From positions 1 through 64,000 of IMG/VR virus record IMGVR_UViG_3300035698_035307: a DNA stretch of 64,000 bases, one strand, 5' to 3'. Source of the DNA: a virus. Numbering within the stretch: position 1 is the first letter of the stretch; each line of letters begins with the position of its first letter. Under the pieces are notes generated by a model. The model searched no databases and was not told the DNA's origin. It saw only the letters and a list, made by a program, of their open reading frames with translations. The position numbers were made by a program, and so were the translations under genes. Below are positions 21,839 to 31,267 of this stretch, piece by piece.

Positions 21839-24800
21839 TTAAAACATTGCTTGTTTTGTTTTTATTGTACCTCTAAGTTGAGAATCAATTGATTCTAATG
21901 AACCAAGCATTTCTTTTATACCTTTAGAAAGTTCAGCTGTTGCAGCTGAGTTATCACCATCTGTTGTTGCTGCAGCTTCAGAAACTGTTCCTGCAGGAGC
22001 TCCCATATTTGCAATTGAATTAGCCGTACTTGCACTTGATGTAGAAACAGTATCTGCAAACTTACTTAATAATTCAGCAAGCTTTTCAAATGTTTCTTCA
22101 ATTGAACCACCGAACTTAGAAAGTAAATCACTTATGCTCCCTGCTTCTGCAACTACTGCCATTGCTTGGAATAAAGCTTTAGTTTCTGAAAGTACTTCTA
22201 AATCTAAATCATTGATTTCGTCTTTGAATACTCCCATTGATGTTGCAACTGAATCAAAGCTTTCTGCTACTGACTTCCATTCATCTGCACTGTCAGTCAT
22301 TATTTCAAAGTCTTCAGTAAATAAACCGAAAAATTCTACTGCAGCACCTGTATTAGGTTTTCTAAATGCTTCTAATACACCACCCATAAATAAACCAATA
22401 TTATTACCTAACATCGGTAAGTCTTCTGGTTTAATATCTTTAAAGTTTACATTAATATCACCAATTGATTTTGCTAATGTACCTATACCACTTGAAACAC
22501 CTGCTAATACTTCAACAGCTTCTTCCATTTCTTCCTTCATATCATCAGTAATGTACTGACCGATTTGACTCATAGCTTTTGCCATTCCAATACCTAAAGC
22601 TGCAATATTTGCGATTGCATTATCAATATCTTTCTGGGTTAATGTAATGACCTTATCAGGGGTTAATTCTGGAATACCTGTCTTAGAATTAATAGTTACC
22701 TTTTGTGAAACAAATTGCATCTTTGCAAATGATTGAATACCAAGAGCTAAACCTTGAATCACATCACTAATACCACCTAAAGATTCAATACCTTCTTTAG
22801 TATCATCTGGGTCAATTCCATCATTATCTTTACCATGCATACCAAACCATGACCAATCATCTTGGCCTAATTTAGAGAATACTAATGCCATTGACATCGC
22901 CATACTAGCAATATTACTTACAGCTGTATCTATATCACCTTGATTTAATTTAGTTACTTTATCTGGAACCAATTCTGGCATTCCAGTTTCACTATTAATC
23001 ATTATCTTATTTGTAACGAACTCCATACCAGCAAATTGTTGTATACCTGTAGCTAAACCAGAAATAATATCTCCAATTCCTGCTAATGATTGTACACCTG
23101 ATTTAACTAAATCTCCACCGAACACACTGTATAATAATGCTCCCATTGGGTCTTTCGGTGCTTCACCTTCATTTATTTTACCAATTTCAGCAAATACTCT
23201 TGCTACTGACATTGCAACTCTAGCAACATTATCAGTTGCTGCATCAATTTCAGTTTGTTTAAGTTGTCTCTTCTTTACTGGTCTTAATTCTGGACCGTCC
23301 TTTGTTTCGACTACGTCATATTCTGTTATTGTCATATTAGCCCAATCTTGAACACCCTGAGCTAATCCACTCATTGTACTTCCTGCTAAACTTAATGCTC
23401 TAACACCACGACTTACATATCTTTTACCACCGAAAATACTTGCATAGAATGGGTCATTAGGAGATTCTCCCATTTCCAATTTACCAACATCAGCAAATGG
23501 TCCAGAAATTGCACTGATTACAGATTTCATACCTGAAGCCATTCTCTTAAAGTCTCTTTCAGTAAGCTTAACTTTCCTCTTAACTTTCATTTCACCTGAT
23601 TTCTCATCGTATTCCCATACAGGTGCTGTTAAATTAGCCCATTCTTGAACACCTTCAGCAAGTCCAGCAAGTGTTTTACCTGCTTTGCTTAATGCCCAAA
23701 CGCCAATATTAACTCTCATTAGCTTACCCCAATCAATCATACCAAACTTGTTTAAGAATGGTGCAGTGAAAGCATCAGCTACTGAGCTTATTACATATTT
23801 CATGTTATCAGCATCTCTGCTGGTAAATCCTAATTTCTTAAATACTACTAATGAAGCTCCAATTGCAACTAAAGCAATACCAGCTGGTATATACATTAAA
23901 GCAATAGGTACCATTGCAGCTGCTAATATCATTGAACTACCGATAGCGGCTATTGTACCAAAGAAACCTTCATCTCCATCTAAACCAAGGAACGCGTTTC
24001 TTATTCCACTGATTGCTGATTGTAATAATGATTCGTCACCATTTTCCCAACCACTAGCTTTAAATGTAGCTAATCCAGCTCCAATTAATACTAATGCAGT
24101 ACCAGCAACTATACCGGCAGCTGCTCCTAAAATAATAAATGCTGCAACTACTGGTATTCCCATTAAACCAAATTCAAGGCCAATCATTGCAAGTGTAGCA
24201 CCTACCATTCCGATTTGTTCCCAATCTCGTTCAACTGCATCTAATATAATTCCAATACCAACTCCTAATACTATCATTGCTACTGCACCTACGATTAACG
24301 CTGCAGCACCCATTAAAATATTTCCACCGAAGTTACCAATAAGAACTAATGCTAAACCGAAACCTCCAATGATAGCTCCAACCATTCCTATTTGTTCCCA
24401 ATCTCTATCTACTGAATCAAGTAACATTTTTAATGCAACAGAAAGGATAATCATTGCTACTGCACCTATAATTAAAGCTATTGCTGCTTTCATCATGTCT
24501 TTAGCTCTTTGACCAACTAAATATAACATTAATGCAAAAGCACCTATAACTACTATTGTTTGTAAAATATCTTCCCAACTTGGGGCTAATTTGTGCCAGA
24601 AGTAAAGTGCTAAACCAAATATAACGATGGCAACACCTATCATCCACAGGGCATATGCACCTTGTTTCACATCTTTATCAACTTTAGATAATAACCACAT
24701 TACTCCTACAAATAGTATTAATGTAAGAAGTATAGGCAGTATAAAGACAGCACCCATGATGTAAAGAGGTCCAATCAATGCGATTGCTATGCCGAATAAA

Positions 24801-25615
24801 GCGATTGACCAGGCGATCTGTTTTAAGTTCTGAGCACCTTCGCCGATTGATTTATCTAAACCTTTAGATGCAATTATTTTAAATATTGTTAAGAATATTC
24901 CAAGAACTAATAATATTGGTATCATTGAAAGCGCAGCAACTAAATAAATAGGTCCTGATAATGCAATTGCAAGTCCAAATAATACAATTGACGCTGCAAT
25001 TTGTTTAAGAGCTCTCGCTCCACCTTCTAATAAACCATCTTCAAATGCTTCGAATACTCCACCTAAAGCCATTAATAATTTCTTGATTACGAATACAACT
25101 AATGGAACTGCAACAATACCAACTGCATAAAGCGGCAGTGCAATTACTAAACCGATTCCTAGGCCAATAATACCTAATGCAAGCATTCCTAATAACTTAG
25201 GAACCTTTAAGAAAAATTCAAATGCTTTTTCTGATTTTTTGAAACCTTCTCCCATCTTAGTGATACCATCAATAAGACTATCAAAGACTTTACCATCTAC
25301 TGTACTGTAGGCTTTTACTGCATCAACAATCATTGTCAAACCTTTACCAAACATCTCGACTGTTACACCTAATGCTTGAAGTTCGGCAGCTTTCATTCCG
25401 TCCCCTCCACTAGGACCTTCCGTTATGGCGGTCTTAATAGATTTGTTAATTTCAACTAGTTGATTTATCTTATCAGATATGTTGATAATCGCAGCGAAGT
25501 ATGGGTGTGATGAATCACTGAGAGCTAAATTAATCTCAGATAATTCATCAACCATAGCTTGCTGATTTTCTTGTGACATTTTCTCGAAAGGAGAAGCGAA
25601 TATATTAAAACCCAT
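21839..25615 (-). CDS. Tail length tape measure protein
   Basis: A 1258-residue protein with the length, low charge and repeat content of a tape measure, located between hub/tube genes. Residues 1-140 are soluble helices. About 140-590 is a chain of many hydrophobic segments (for example LLGMLALGIIGLGIGLVIAL) including two copies of RDWEQIGMVGA about 60 residues apart. About 620-1060 holds four tandem repeats of roughly 100 residues with the core GLAxGxQxxA and a D-x-A-x-x-N-x-A block. The tail is helical and Ala/Ser-rich. It sets tail length and may enter the host membrane during DNA injection. T4 gp29 is half this length. Confidence 0.78.
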   Translation of the reverse strand: MGFNIFASPFEKMSQENQQAMVDELSEINLALSDSSHPYFAAIINISDKINQLVEINKSIKTAITEGPSGGDGMKAAELQALGVTVEMFGKGLTMIVDAVKAYSTVDGKVFDSLIDGITKMGEGFKKSEKAFEFFLKVPKLLGMLALGIIGLGIGLVIALPLYAVGIVAVPLVVFVIKKLLMALGGVFEAFEDGLLEGGARALKQIAASIVLFGLAIALSGPIYLVAALSMIPILLVLGIFLTIFKIIASKGLDKSIGEGAQNLKQIAWSIALFGIAIALIGPLYIMGAVFILPILLTLILFVGVMWLLSKVDKDVKQGAYALWMIGVAIVIFGLALYFWHKLAPSWEDILQTIVVIGAFALMLYLVGQRAKDMMKAAIALIIGAVAMIILSVALKMLLDSVDRDWEQIGMVGAIIGGFGLALVLIGNFGGNILMGAAALIVGAVAMIVLGVGIGIILDAVERDWEQIGMVGATLAMIGLEFGLMGIPVVAAFIILGAAAGIVAGTALVLIGAGLATFKASGWENGDESLLQSAISGIRNAFLGLDGDEGFFGTIAAIGSSMILAAAMVPIALMYIPAGIALVAIGASLVVFKKLGFTSRDADNMKYVISSVADAFTAPFLNKFGMIDWGKLMRVNIGVWALSKAGKTLAGLAEGVQEWANLTAPVWEYDEKSGEMKVKRKVKLTERDFKRMASGMKSVISAISGPFADVGKLEMGESPNDPFYASIFGGKRYVSRGVRALSLAGSTMSGLAQGVQDWANMTITEYDVVETKDGPELRPVKKRQLKQTEIDAATDNVARVAMSVARVFAEIGKINEGEAPKDPMGALLYSVFGGDLVKSGVQSLAGIGDIISGLATGIQQFAGMEFVTNKIMINSETGMPELVPDKVTKLNQGDIDTAVSNIASMAMSMALVFSKLGQDDWSWFGMHGKDNDGIDPDDTKEGIESLGGISDVIQGLALGIQSFAKMQFVSQKVTINSKTGIPELTPDKVITLTQKDIDNAIANIAALGIGMAKAMSQIGQYITDDMKEEMEEAVEVLAGVSSGIGTLAKSIGDINVNFKDIKPEDLPMLGNNIGLFMGGVLEAFRKPNTGAAVEFFGLFTEDFEIMTDSADEWKSVAESFDSVATSMGVFKDEINDLDLEVLSETKALFQAMAVVAEAGSISDLLSKFGGSIEETFEKLAELLSKFADTVSTSSASTANSIANMGAPAGTVSEAAATTDGDNSAATAELSKGIKEMLGSLESIDSQLRGTIKTKQAMF
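22440..23720 (-). repeat. Four tandem ~300-base repeats in the tape measure gene
   Basis: The coding sequence repeats with a spacing of about 300-308 bases (GL-A-x-G-hydrophobic cores near 23640, 23341, 23033 and 22727). The last two copies are the most similar (ITINSKTG and IMINSETG, each followed by a PEL-x-PDKV stretch). Limits are approximate. Confidence 0.6.
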
Positions 25616-25640
25616 TCAATCATTGATAATTTTTTACAAG

Positions 25641-25940
25641 TTACATTTTAGGTATCTTTATGCTAGGACTCTTTAAGCCTGTGGTTTTTAAACCAGCCAT
25701 AGGAGAAATTCCTTTCATGTACTTATCTGCACCTTTTACGCCACTTGTTTGTGTTTTATTTATCGAACTTGACATGTTACCATATTGTTCGGCGCTTTGC
25801 TCTTCCTGGTCTTTACGACCATCTTTCTCTTTCTTCAGGTGCTCTACTAAATTATTTATCGTGTATTGATATTCATAAAACTCCCAAAGTTCTATCTCAC
25901 TTGGGTTAATGTGTAAATGGTGCATGAGATAGAACTTCAT
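25641..25940 (-). CDS. Small protein between hub protein and tape measure, gp51-like by position
   Basis: A 99-residue protein. The first half is helical with HHLHINPSEIELWEFYEYQY and the second is basic and low-complexity (GLKTTGLKSPSIKIPKM). It starts one base after the stop of the gp26-like gene. In phages a pair of genes before the tape measure usually encodes tail assembly chaperones, sometimes joined by frameshift. In T4 the pair gp26/gp51 occupies this functional place. It has a D/E-K stretch then basic tail consistent with binding the tape measure. Assignment mostly by position. Confidence 0.5.
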   Translation of the reverse strand: MKFYLMHHLHINPSEIELWEFYEYQYTINNLVEHLKKEKDGRKDQEEQSAEQYGNMSSSINKTQTSGVKGADKYMKGISPMAGLKTTGLKSPSIKIPKM

Positions 25941-25941
25941 T

Positions 25942-26988
25942 TTAAAGTAATTCTCCAGAGATATCTGGAAGCATGAAAAGAGCTTTGATGCCTCCAGGAA
26001 AGTCTACTCGGGTGGCGACCTCAGCACCACATTCTTGACATTCTTGGACTATATTTGGCTTAACACCAATCTTCATCTTTTCAGCAATAGCGTACACTAC
26101 GTTATACTTAGTAGTATCCCAACCTTTAAAGTCTACTTCACCGTCGAATATATTTTTTTCTTTGAATCCTCTCCACTCAGTTTGGATATAAGGCAGAATC
26201 TGTGTCCACGCTTTGTCCCAACCTTCATCTTTTCTACGCTTACCATCTACATAGTCAGCTAGTACTTTCATCACACCTACTGATGGTGGTGACATTCTAA
26301 TAATACCTGATGATTTAGTTTGGATGACATAACATCTTTCTTCTTCGCTGTAATATTTTTCAATATGTGCAGGTACTTCATTTAAGCCAAATGAATCAGG
26401 CTTTATTTCGATTGTAAGTTCTTCACCGCAATCTGGACATTTCTTCTTGAATTGAAGTCTTGATTCAGGTTCTGGGAATGTAAGGTCTCTAATCTTTAAA
26501 AGAATAAAAATCTTGTCTTCTTCTCTAATATCTTTCCAACTTAACATTCTACCTTCTGACGATATACGTACACAATTTTGTAGAATATAATTTAACTTAT
26601 CTTCAATATCGAATAAGTCTCTCTCATTAAGTGTAGACCAATGACGAATCTCATTCACCTTTGCAGCCCTGATTTGCATCTTGATTCCTGCAAGGTAAAA
26701 TTTACCAGTTGAAGGTAAATCGTCAGTATAAATACTATGCCATCCCATTAACATATCGGCACTTTCAAATTCTCCAGAATCTCTACCCTTTATGTTTACT
26801 TTACCAAGATTATCTTTACCTGTAAGTTCTTTAAGCTTCTCAGCTTTTTCTAAATAAGGGTCTTTAACCTCTACTTTTTCAACTTCTTGGCCACCATGTG
26901 CATTTTCTCCAGTCGCTTCTTTTCTTTCTACGATTTCACGAGCTTTGTCTTCAAATGCTTGATTCTTTTTTTCTTCGTTTTCTGCCAT
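25942..26988 (-). CDS. T4 gp26-like baseplate hub assembly protein
   Basis: A 348-residue protein resembling the T4 baseplate hub family (gp26 type). Residues 1-65 are charged and disordered. The core contains DKLNYILQNCVRISSEGRML and EEDKIFILLKIRDLTF (about 130-175), the family signature. Two CxxC pairs follow, KKCPDCGEEL (about 181-190) and VQECQECGAEV (about 318-328), which probably bind one zinc. It may act as an assembly chaperone for the hub rather than stay in the virion. It is 5 bases after the ribbon-helix-helix-like gene in the same transcript. Confidence 0.72.
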   Translation of the reverse strand: MAENEEKKNQAFEDKAREIVERKEATGENAHGGQEVEKVEVKDPYLEKAEKLKELTGKDNLGKVNIKGRDSGEFESADMLMGWHSIYTDDLPSTGKFYLAGIKMQIRAAKVNEIRHWSTLNERDLFDIEDKLNYILQNCVRISSEGRMLSWKDIREEDKIFILLKIRDLTFPEPESRLQFKKKCPDCGEELTIEIKPDSFGLNEVPAHIEKYYSEEERCYVIQTKSSGIIRMSPPSVGVMKVLADYVDGKRRKDEGWDKAWTQILPYIQTEWRGFKEKNIFDGEVDFKGWDTTKYNVVYAIAEKMKIGVKPNIVQECQECGAEVATRVDFPGGIKALFMLPDISGELL

Positions 26989-26993
26989 TTTGA

Positions 26994-27227
26994 TTAATTT
27001 TTTCTTGTTATTTCTTTAACGTCTTTCTTTACGAAAGAATCTTGAACCTTGTTTTTTTGTTCGTTATACAATGCAATTTCTCTTTGTAAAAGATTTCTGA
27101 CAAATGTTGAAAGTGGTTCTGGTCTTTCACCATCATCAAGCGCTTTAGTAAGAATCATTTTATTTAATTCTCTTAAGCTTTCTTTAGAAATTAGAACTTG
27201 TATCTTTTCTGTTAATTGTTCTCCCAT
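26994..27227 (-). CDS. Small ribbon-helix-helix-like protein
   Basis: A 77-residue protein with EKIQVLISKESLRELNKMIL followed by a helix (LSTFVRNLLQREIAL). One N-terminal strand and two helices is the plan of ribbon-helix-helix DNA-binding proteins, but the fold could also be a simple helical adaptor. It has its own late-promoter-like motif and stands before the gp26-like gene. A structural-assembly role is as likely as regulation. Confidence 0.5.
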   Translation of the reverse strand: MGEQLTEKIQVLISKESLRELNKMILTKALDDGERPEPLSTFVRNLLQREIALYNEQKNKVQDSFVKKDVKEITRKN

Positions 27228-27263
27228 TTCATATTATTATATTTTTATAGTATAATAGTATTT

Positions 27264-27271
27264 TATATATC
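27264..27271 (-). promoter_or_regulatory. Late-promoter-like octamer GATATATA
   Basis: GATATATAAAA on the minus strand, 37 bases before the ATG at 27227. It lies directly after the tail tube terminator, so it starts a new unit (hub and tape measure genes). Confidence 0.6.
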
Positions 27272-27281
27272 GTATCACCCT

Positions 27282-27308
27282 AAAAAAACCGGAAAGTAAT
27301 TCCGGTTT
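27282..27308 (-). terminator. Intrinsic terminator after the tail tube gene
   Basis: On the minus strand AAACCGGAA pairs perfectly with TTCCGGTTT over a 5-base loop and further T follow. It is 20 bases after the gp19 stop. Confidence 0.85.
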
Positions 27309-27327
27309 AAATATGTTTTATTTAACT

Positions 27328-27876
27328 TTAAGCTAATTCTTCTTCCCAATGGTCACACTTGAACGCCATGTCAATTGCTACTGGGTCGTTAGTTCCATAT
27401 TCTAGTGAATCTGCTAAAGATAAACCATCTTTTGGAAATACGTGAAATAATGTAAGCTTTCTAAAAATCTCACCTTTTCTGTTGTACTGTACAATAATTA
27501 GTGTTCCAGTATAATCCTTCTTCAAGCCCATTTCGCCTGTTTCTGGGTCATATACCTTCTTATACCAGTCTCTTAGAGTCTTGTATATGTAAAGTTGATT
27601 TGATTCGTTTAAGTTAAGAGAAAAGTTAACAGTTACGTCAATTGATGTAGTACCAGGCATTGCAGCAAAACTTCTATCTGCGAACTTATACTTCTGACCT
27701 ACAGCATCTATTGCAGGATTAACTCCTCCAAGACCTCCGATACTATTAACATGCTCTAATAACAGGCCGCCATCTATACCATTAGGTGGTAAAAATGTTA
27801 CCTCAAACAAGTTAGGATATACTGGGTCCTCTTGTTTACTTGATGCTTTCGATACTTTATAATGTGGTAATGCCAT
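27328..27876 (-). CDS. gp19: Tail tube protein, gp19-like
   Basis: A 182-residue T4 gp19-family tail tube subunit that stacks as hexamers inside the sheath. Characteristic parts are YPNLFEVTFLPPNG (20-33), FADRSFAAMPGTTSIDVTV (66-84), the helix SNQLYIYKTLRDWYKKVYDP (94-113) and LTLFHVFPKDG. Length is close to the 163 residues of T4 gp19. It is flanked by late-promoter-like motif and terminator, so it is probably transcribed alone at high level. Confidence 0.88.
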   Translation of the reverse strand: MALPHYKVSKASSKQEDPVYPNLFEVTFLPPNGIDGGLLLEHVNSIGGLGGVNPAIDAVGQKYKFADRSFAAMPGTTSIDVTVNFSLNLNESNQLYIYKTLRDWYKKVYDPETGEMGLKKDYTGTLIIVQYNRKGEIFRKLTLFHVFPKDGLSLADSLEYGTNDPVAIDMAFKCDHWEEELA

Positions 27877-27904
27877 TTTTCTTTAATTTTTTTCTATCTT
27901 TGTT

Positions 27905-27912
27905 TATATATC
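27905..27912 (-). promoter_or_regulatory. Late-promoter-like octamer GATATATA
   Basis: GATATATAAAC on the minus strand, 29 bases before the tail tube ATG at 27876. Confidence 0.6.
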
Positions 27913-27935
27913 TATTCCTTTTAGGGAATTGTGAT

Positions 27936-27965
27936 AAAAGGAACCTGCTGAGCAGATTCCTTTTT
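27936..27965 (-). terminator. Intrinsic terminator after the sheath gene
   Basis: AAAAGGAA-x-CTGC pairs with GCAG-x-TTCCTTTTT over a 3-base loop. A- and T-rich flanks on both sides could make it work in both directions. It follows the sheath stop by about 10 bases. Confidence 0.8.
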
Positions 27966-27974
27966 AATTAGATT

Positions 27975-30900
27975 TTATAAATATTGTCCTGTCTGAATTG
28001 CTCCAGTCTTAAGAACTGTTGTTCTGTGAACTAATATTTCAAGTCCTTTTGTAGGTTCAACGTAAGTATCTAAGATTCCCATATTAGCATCTATTACGTC
28101 TGTAGTGTTGTTTGTTGTGTCCATAATGTTTTTATAATCATATACACCGTTATCAACTCTTACTGACTCTAAGAAATTATCTGCAAGAGTCTTGATTTCA
28201 AGTCTTGTTTGTGGAGTGTTAAACTCAAATTGATAATTCTTAAGAATTTCTGCTACACCGTCTTCGATATAAATTAATACCTCTCTAACGTGAGTACTAG
28301 ATAATGCTGATTTAATTGACTGCTGAGCAGTTTTGTTACCAGCGATTTGTAAACCAACGCCTCTTTGGAATATAATTGGATTGATTCCGAATGGTTCAAG
28401 ATTATCTCTGTCTTCTCTATCGAAATTCATTTCTAAACCAACTACACCTTTACCGCTTACAACTCCTCTTCTTGGACCTGCTACGATTGACCAAGGTAGC
28501 GCATTTATATACTTAGCAACAAAGTTATTAGAAACATATGCTGCAGGTGGTACGTTAATGTTCTTACCTCTATCTCTTACAACGATGTAAGGAGCGTAGA
28601 AAGAAATATAGTTTGCACCATTTGCAAGTGATGGAAGTGAATAAACTAATGTAGGATTCTTAGTTAAATCTCCACCGTCTTTAATAAAGTGTGTTTGTAG
28701 TATTCCATTTGCATCTACGAATACAGGGTCAGTTGACTTCTTAAAGTCTTCCATTGAAGGTGCACTTGCTAACGCTAAAGCATTTTGTCTTCCTTGTGCA
28801 AGGATAGAGAATTGCTTCTTAGATTCGTTTGCAATACCTTTTCCGAAAGTATCAACAATGTATCTGTAACTTATAGATTCTTTATCTACTAAAGCTTTGT
28901 ATAAGTTCGTACCTGAACCGATTGTCTCATCTAAAATTTCATCAATTCTATCTTGAGTACCATTAGGAACATGGTAGTTACTTCTTAATGTAAATCCGTT
29001 AAGTGCAAATAATTTATAATACTCTATAACTGATTCAATTTGCTTGTATCTTTCTATTGTACTTACTCCACCTACTACGCTAAGTTTTACCTTCTCATTT
29101 GTAGTTACTGTAAGTGTATCACCTGATTGAGAAATTCTATTAACTTTCGTTAATCTTGATTCTCCAGCTGGGCCAGTTGCATCTGCTACGATATAATCAC
29201 CTACTGCAATAGCATTGTTATATGTTGCTGCTGATAATGTAAATTGATTAGCTCCTAATGAAGTTATAATATTCATTACTGCATTTATAGCGCCAGCTAA
29301 CGATTGAATTATCTCTATTTCAGTTGTTGTAACATCGCCATTAGTATCTTTATAGTTACCTGCTGTAAATGCTGGTAATTCTGAAAGAGTAGCTACTGTT
29401 AATGTTGCTGATGTATGTGCTTTTTCTAATACTACAGGAACTGAATAATGTGTTGCTGCTTGAAGAACTTCGTTACCATCAAGGAAACCATAAGTTCCGT
29501 CATCAACTACCATTGCAACTGCTGTTGTTTTAGAGAATGAAAGGAATAACGTTTCGAATGAAGCACCTGTATTAGCTACTACTGCATCACCTGAAGTTAA
29601 AATACCTTCATCAAAGTCATCATATAGTCCATTAAATGGAGCTGATAAGATTCCGTAATTCACACCGTCAAAACCGTCTGATACTGCAAGAGTTCTCTTT
29701 GCAAAATCTGGTACTGACATGAAGAACATTTTATTAGTTGCTCCTGAAGTATCTAAATGAATAGCATATCCATCACCTTCTACTGAAAGTCCGATGTATA
29801 ATTTACCACCTGTTTCTTGAAGAGTTACTACTGGTGCCCAATTGTAGGTTCCAGCTTTCACCATTAGAACGAATGAACCTACTGTTCTGCTTGTTCCTCC
29901 TGGAGTATTATTAAATAAACTGCTTTCTATTTCACTGTATTGTGGATGTGCAGTTGGTCCACTTGCTTGTACTATAATCTGGTAGTTAGCGGTTCCTGAA
30001 CCAGTTACTGCTGCTACTGACATTGGAGGTGTTGCTGTTGCACCGCCAGTACTTGCTGGTATAATATCGAAGTTAATATCGTTTGCTGTTGCAACAACAT
30101 CAAAATCAATAGCTTCCGTTTGACTCTCACCGTAGTTTAAATCATCCTTAATCAGTCTATCATAAGATAGATATTGGATTCTATTAAAATTCTCATCTGT
30201 ATTAACTGCATACTCTAAATTATGACCAACTAAATCAATACCTGAATAGTTACTACCGTCATAATTAACTTGTTTAACACCTGAAAGGATATCACCTGAA
30301 TCAAATAATTCTTTATTGATTGCACAGAAAAGTCCTGTTTTACTTGTTTCAAAGTTAACAAGGTCTTGTAAGAACATGTTGTTACCATCTTGGTCAATAA
30401 AATCTGGAACAAGTGTACCAGTATAAATTGCTAAAGTGTTAACTTCAGGTAAATTAAGGAAAGTCTGCATTGATGACTTTATAATTCCTTTTGTTGAGTG
30501 GAAATAATCTGAAAAGATTGGGTCAATTGCAAGTTTAGCATAATCGCTATAGTCTCCATCTAATACAATCACATCAACGAAATAATCGCTAATATAGTCA
30601 TATTCATTCATGAAGTCAGGTACATTTTCTGCACCGTACCATTCTTTTGCAATGATATCAAAACCTGAAAGATTTTGAGCTTTTCTTGTTAAAACCGTGA
30701 TAGGTTTTTGCTTTAAATTAACTAACTGAAATAATTCAGAGTTAGTATTTAAAGTTCTTAGCATTGATTCCGCTTCTGGGAACCAAAATTTCTCTTTATT
30801 ATAGAAACCTGAGTATAACGCAGTCTTTTCAGCTGAGTTTGCTAAGGTTGCTGATGTTGAGAATGTTTGATAATCAATCGTATCAACTGTTGGGCTTTCA

Positions 30901-31199
30901 GTATCGTTGTTTAATCTTAATAGATTTAATGCAAGGATTGGGCCTCTTTCTAAAGCTGTTAATGCACTTCTGTGAAAATAACCGCCTTTTCTTTCCAATG
31001 TTCTGTCAATACCACCGTATACTTCCTGGAAGAAAGCTGGGTCGTTAATGAAGATAGGAGTGTTGAAAGGTCCTTTGTTTGAATAACCTACAACTAAACG
31101 TATTGTCTCTGAAGGTACATCAGCTGTCTGACTTCTATCAAATTCAAGTCTATATACACCTGAACTTTTAAATTGTAATAATTCTGGACTTAATGCCAT
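27975..31199 (-). CDS. gp18: Tail sheath protein, gp18-like
   Basis: A 1074-residue contractile sheath subunit. The N-terminus SSGVYRLEFDRSQ with IRLVVGYSNKGPFNTPIF and the C-terminus (SVRVDNGVYDYKNIMD, ALPWSIVAGPRRGVVSG, VREVLIYIEDGVAEILKNY) are the conserved sheath domains. T4 gp18 has 659 residues, so roughly 400 extra residues lie in the middle (about 370-680), rich in Thr, Gly and Ala with beta-strand character, and probably form outward domains. It is preceded by a late-promoter-like motif and followed by a terminator. Confidence 0.9.
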   Translation of the reverse strand: MALSPELLQFKSSGVYRLEFDRSQTADVPSETIRLVVGYSNKGPFNTPIFINDPAFFQEVYGGIDRTLERKGGYFHRSALTALERGPILALNLLRLNNDTESPTVDTIDYQTFSTSATLANSAEKTALYSGFYNKEKFWFPEAESMLRTLNTNSELFQLVNLKQKPITVLTRKAQNLSGFDIIAKEWYGAENVPDFMNEYDYISDYFVDVIVLDGDYSDYAKLAIDPIFSDYFHSTKGIIKSSMQTFLNLPEVNTLAIYTGTLVPDFIDQDGNNMFLQDLVNFETSKTGLFCAINKELFDSGDILSGVKQVNYDGSNYSGIDLVGHNLEYAVNTDENFNRIQYLSYDRLIKDDLNYGESQTEAIDFDVVATANDINFDIIPASTGGATATPPMSVAAVTGSGTANYQIIVQASGPTAHPQYSEIESSLFNNTPGGTSRTVGSFVLMVKAGTYNWAPVVTLQETGGKLYIGLSVEGDGYAIHLDTSGATNKMFFMSVPDFAKRTLAVSDGFDGVNYGILSAPFNGLYDDFDEGILTSGDAVVANTGASFETLFLSFSKTTAVAMVVDDGTYGFLDGNEVLQAATHYSVPVVLEKAHTSATLTVATLSELPAFTAGNYKDTNGDVTTTEIEIIQSLAGAINAVMNIITSLGANQFTLSAATYNNAIAVGDYIVADATGPAGESRLTKVNRISQSGDTLTVTTNEKVKLSVVGGVSTIERYKQIESVIEYYKLFALNGFTLRSNYHVPNGTQDRIDEILDETIGSGTNLYKALVDKESISYRYIVDTFGKGIANESKKQFSILAQGRQNALALASAPSMEDFKKSTDPVFVDANGILQTHFIKDGGDLTKNPTLVYSLPSLANGANYISFYAPYIVVRDRGKNINVPPAAYVSNNFVAKYINALPWSIVAGPRRGVVSGKGVVGLEMNFDREDRDNLEPFGINPIIFQRGVGLQIAGNKTAQQSIKSALSSTHVREVLIYIEDGVAEILKNYQFEFNTPQTRLEIKTLADNFLESVRVDNGVYDYKNIMDTTNNTTDVIDANMGILDTYVEPTKGLEILVHRTTVLKTGAIQTGQYL

Positions 31200-31225
31200 A
31201 GTATTCTGGATTTTTTTTCTTTTAT

Positions 31226-31233
31226 TATATATC
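31226..31233 (-). promoter_or_regulatory. Late-promoter-like octamer GATATATA
   Basis: GATATATAATA on the minus strand, 27 bases before the sheath ATG at 31199. Confidence 0.6.
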
Positions 31234-31267
31234 CGCGTTCTTGTTCTTTAATTCAAATATTTTATCT

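Noticed and set aside
25750-25865. Two GATAAATA octamers inside the gp51-like gene
   Set aside because: They lie more than 130 bases from the next gene start and within coding sequence. They show that the octamer also occurs by chance in AT-rich DNA.
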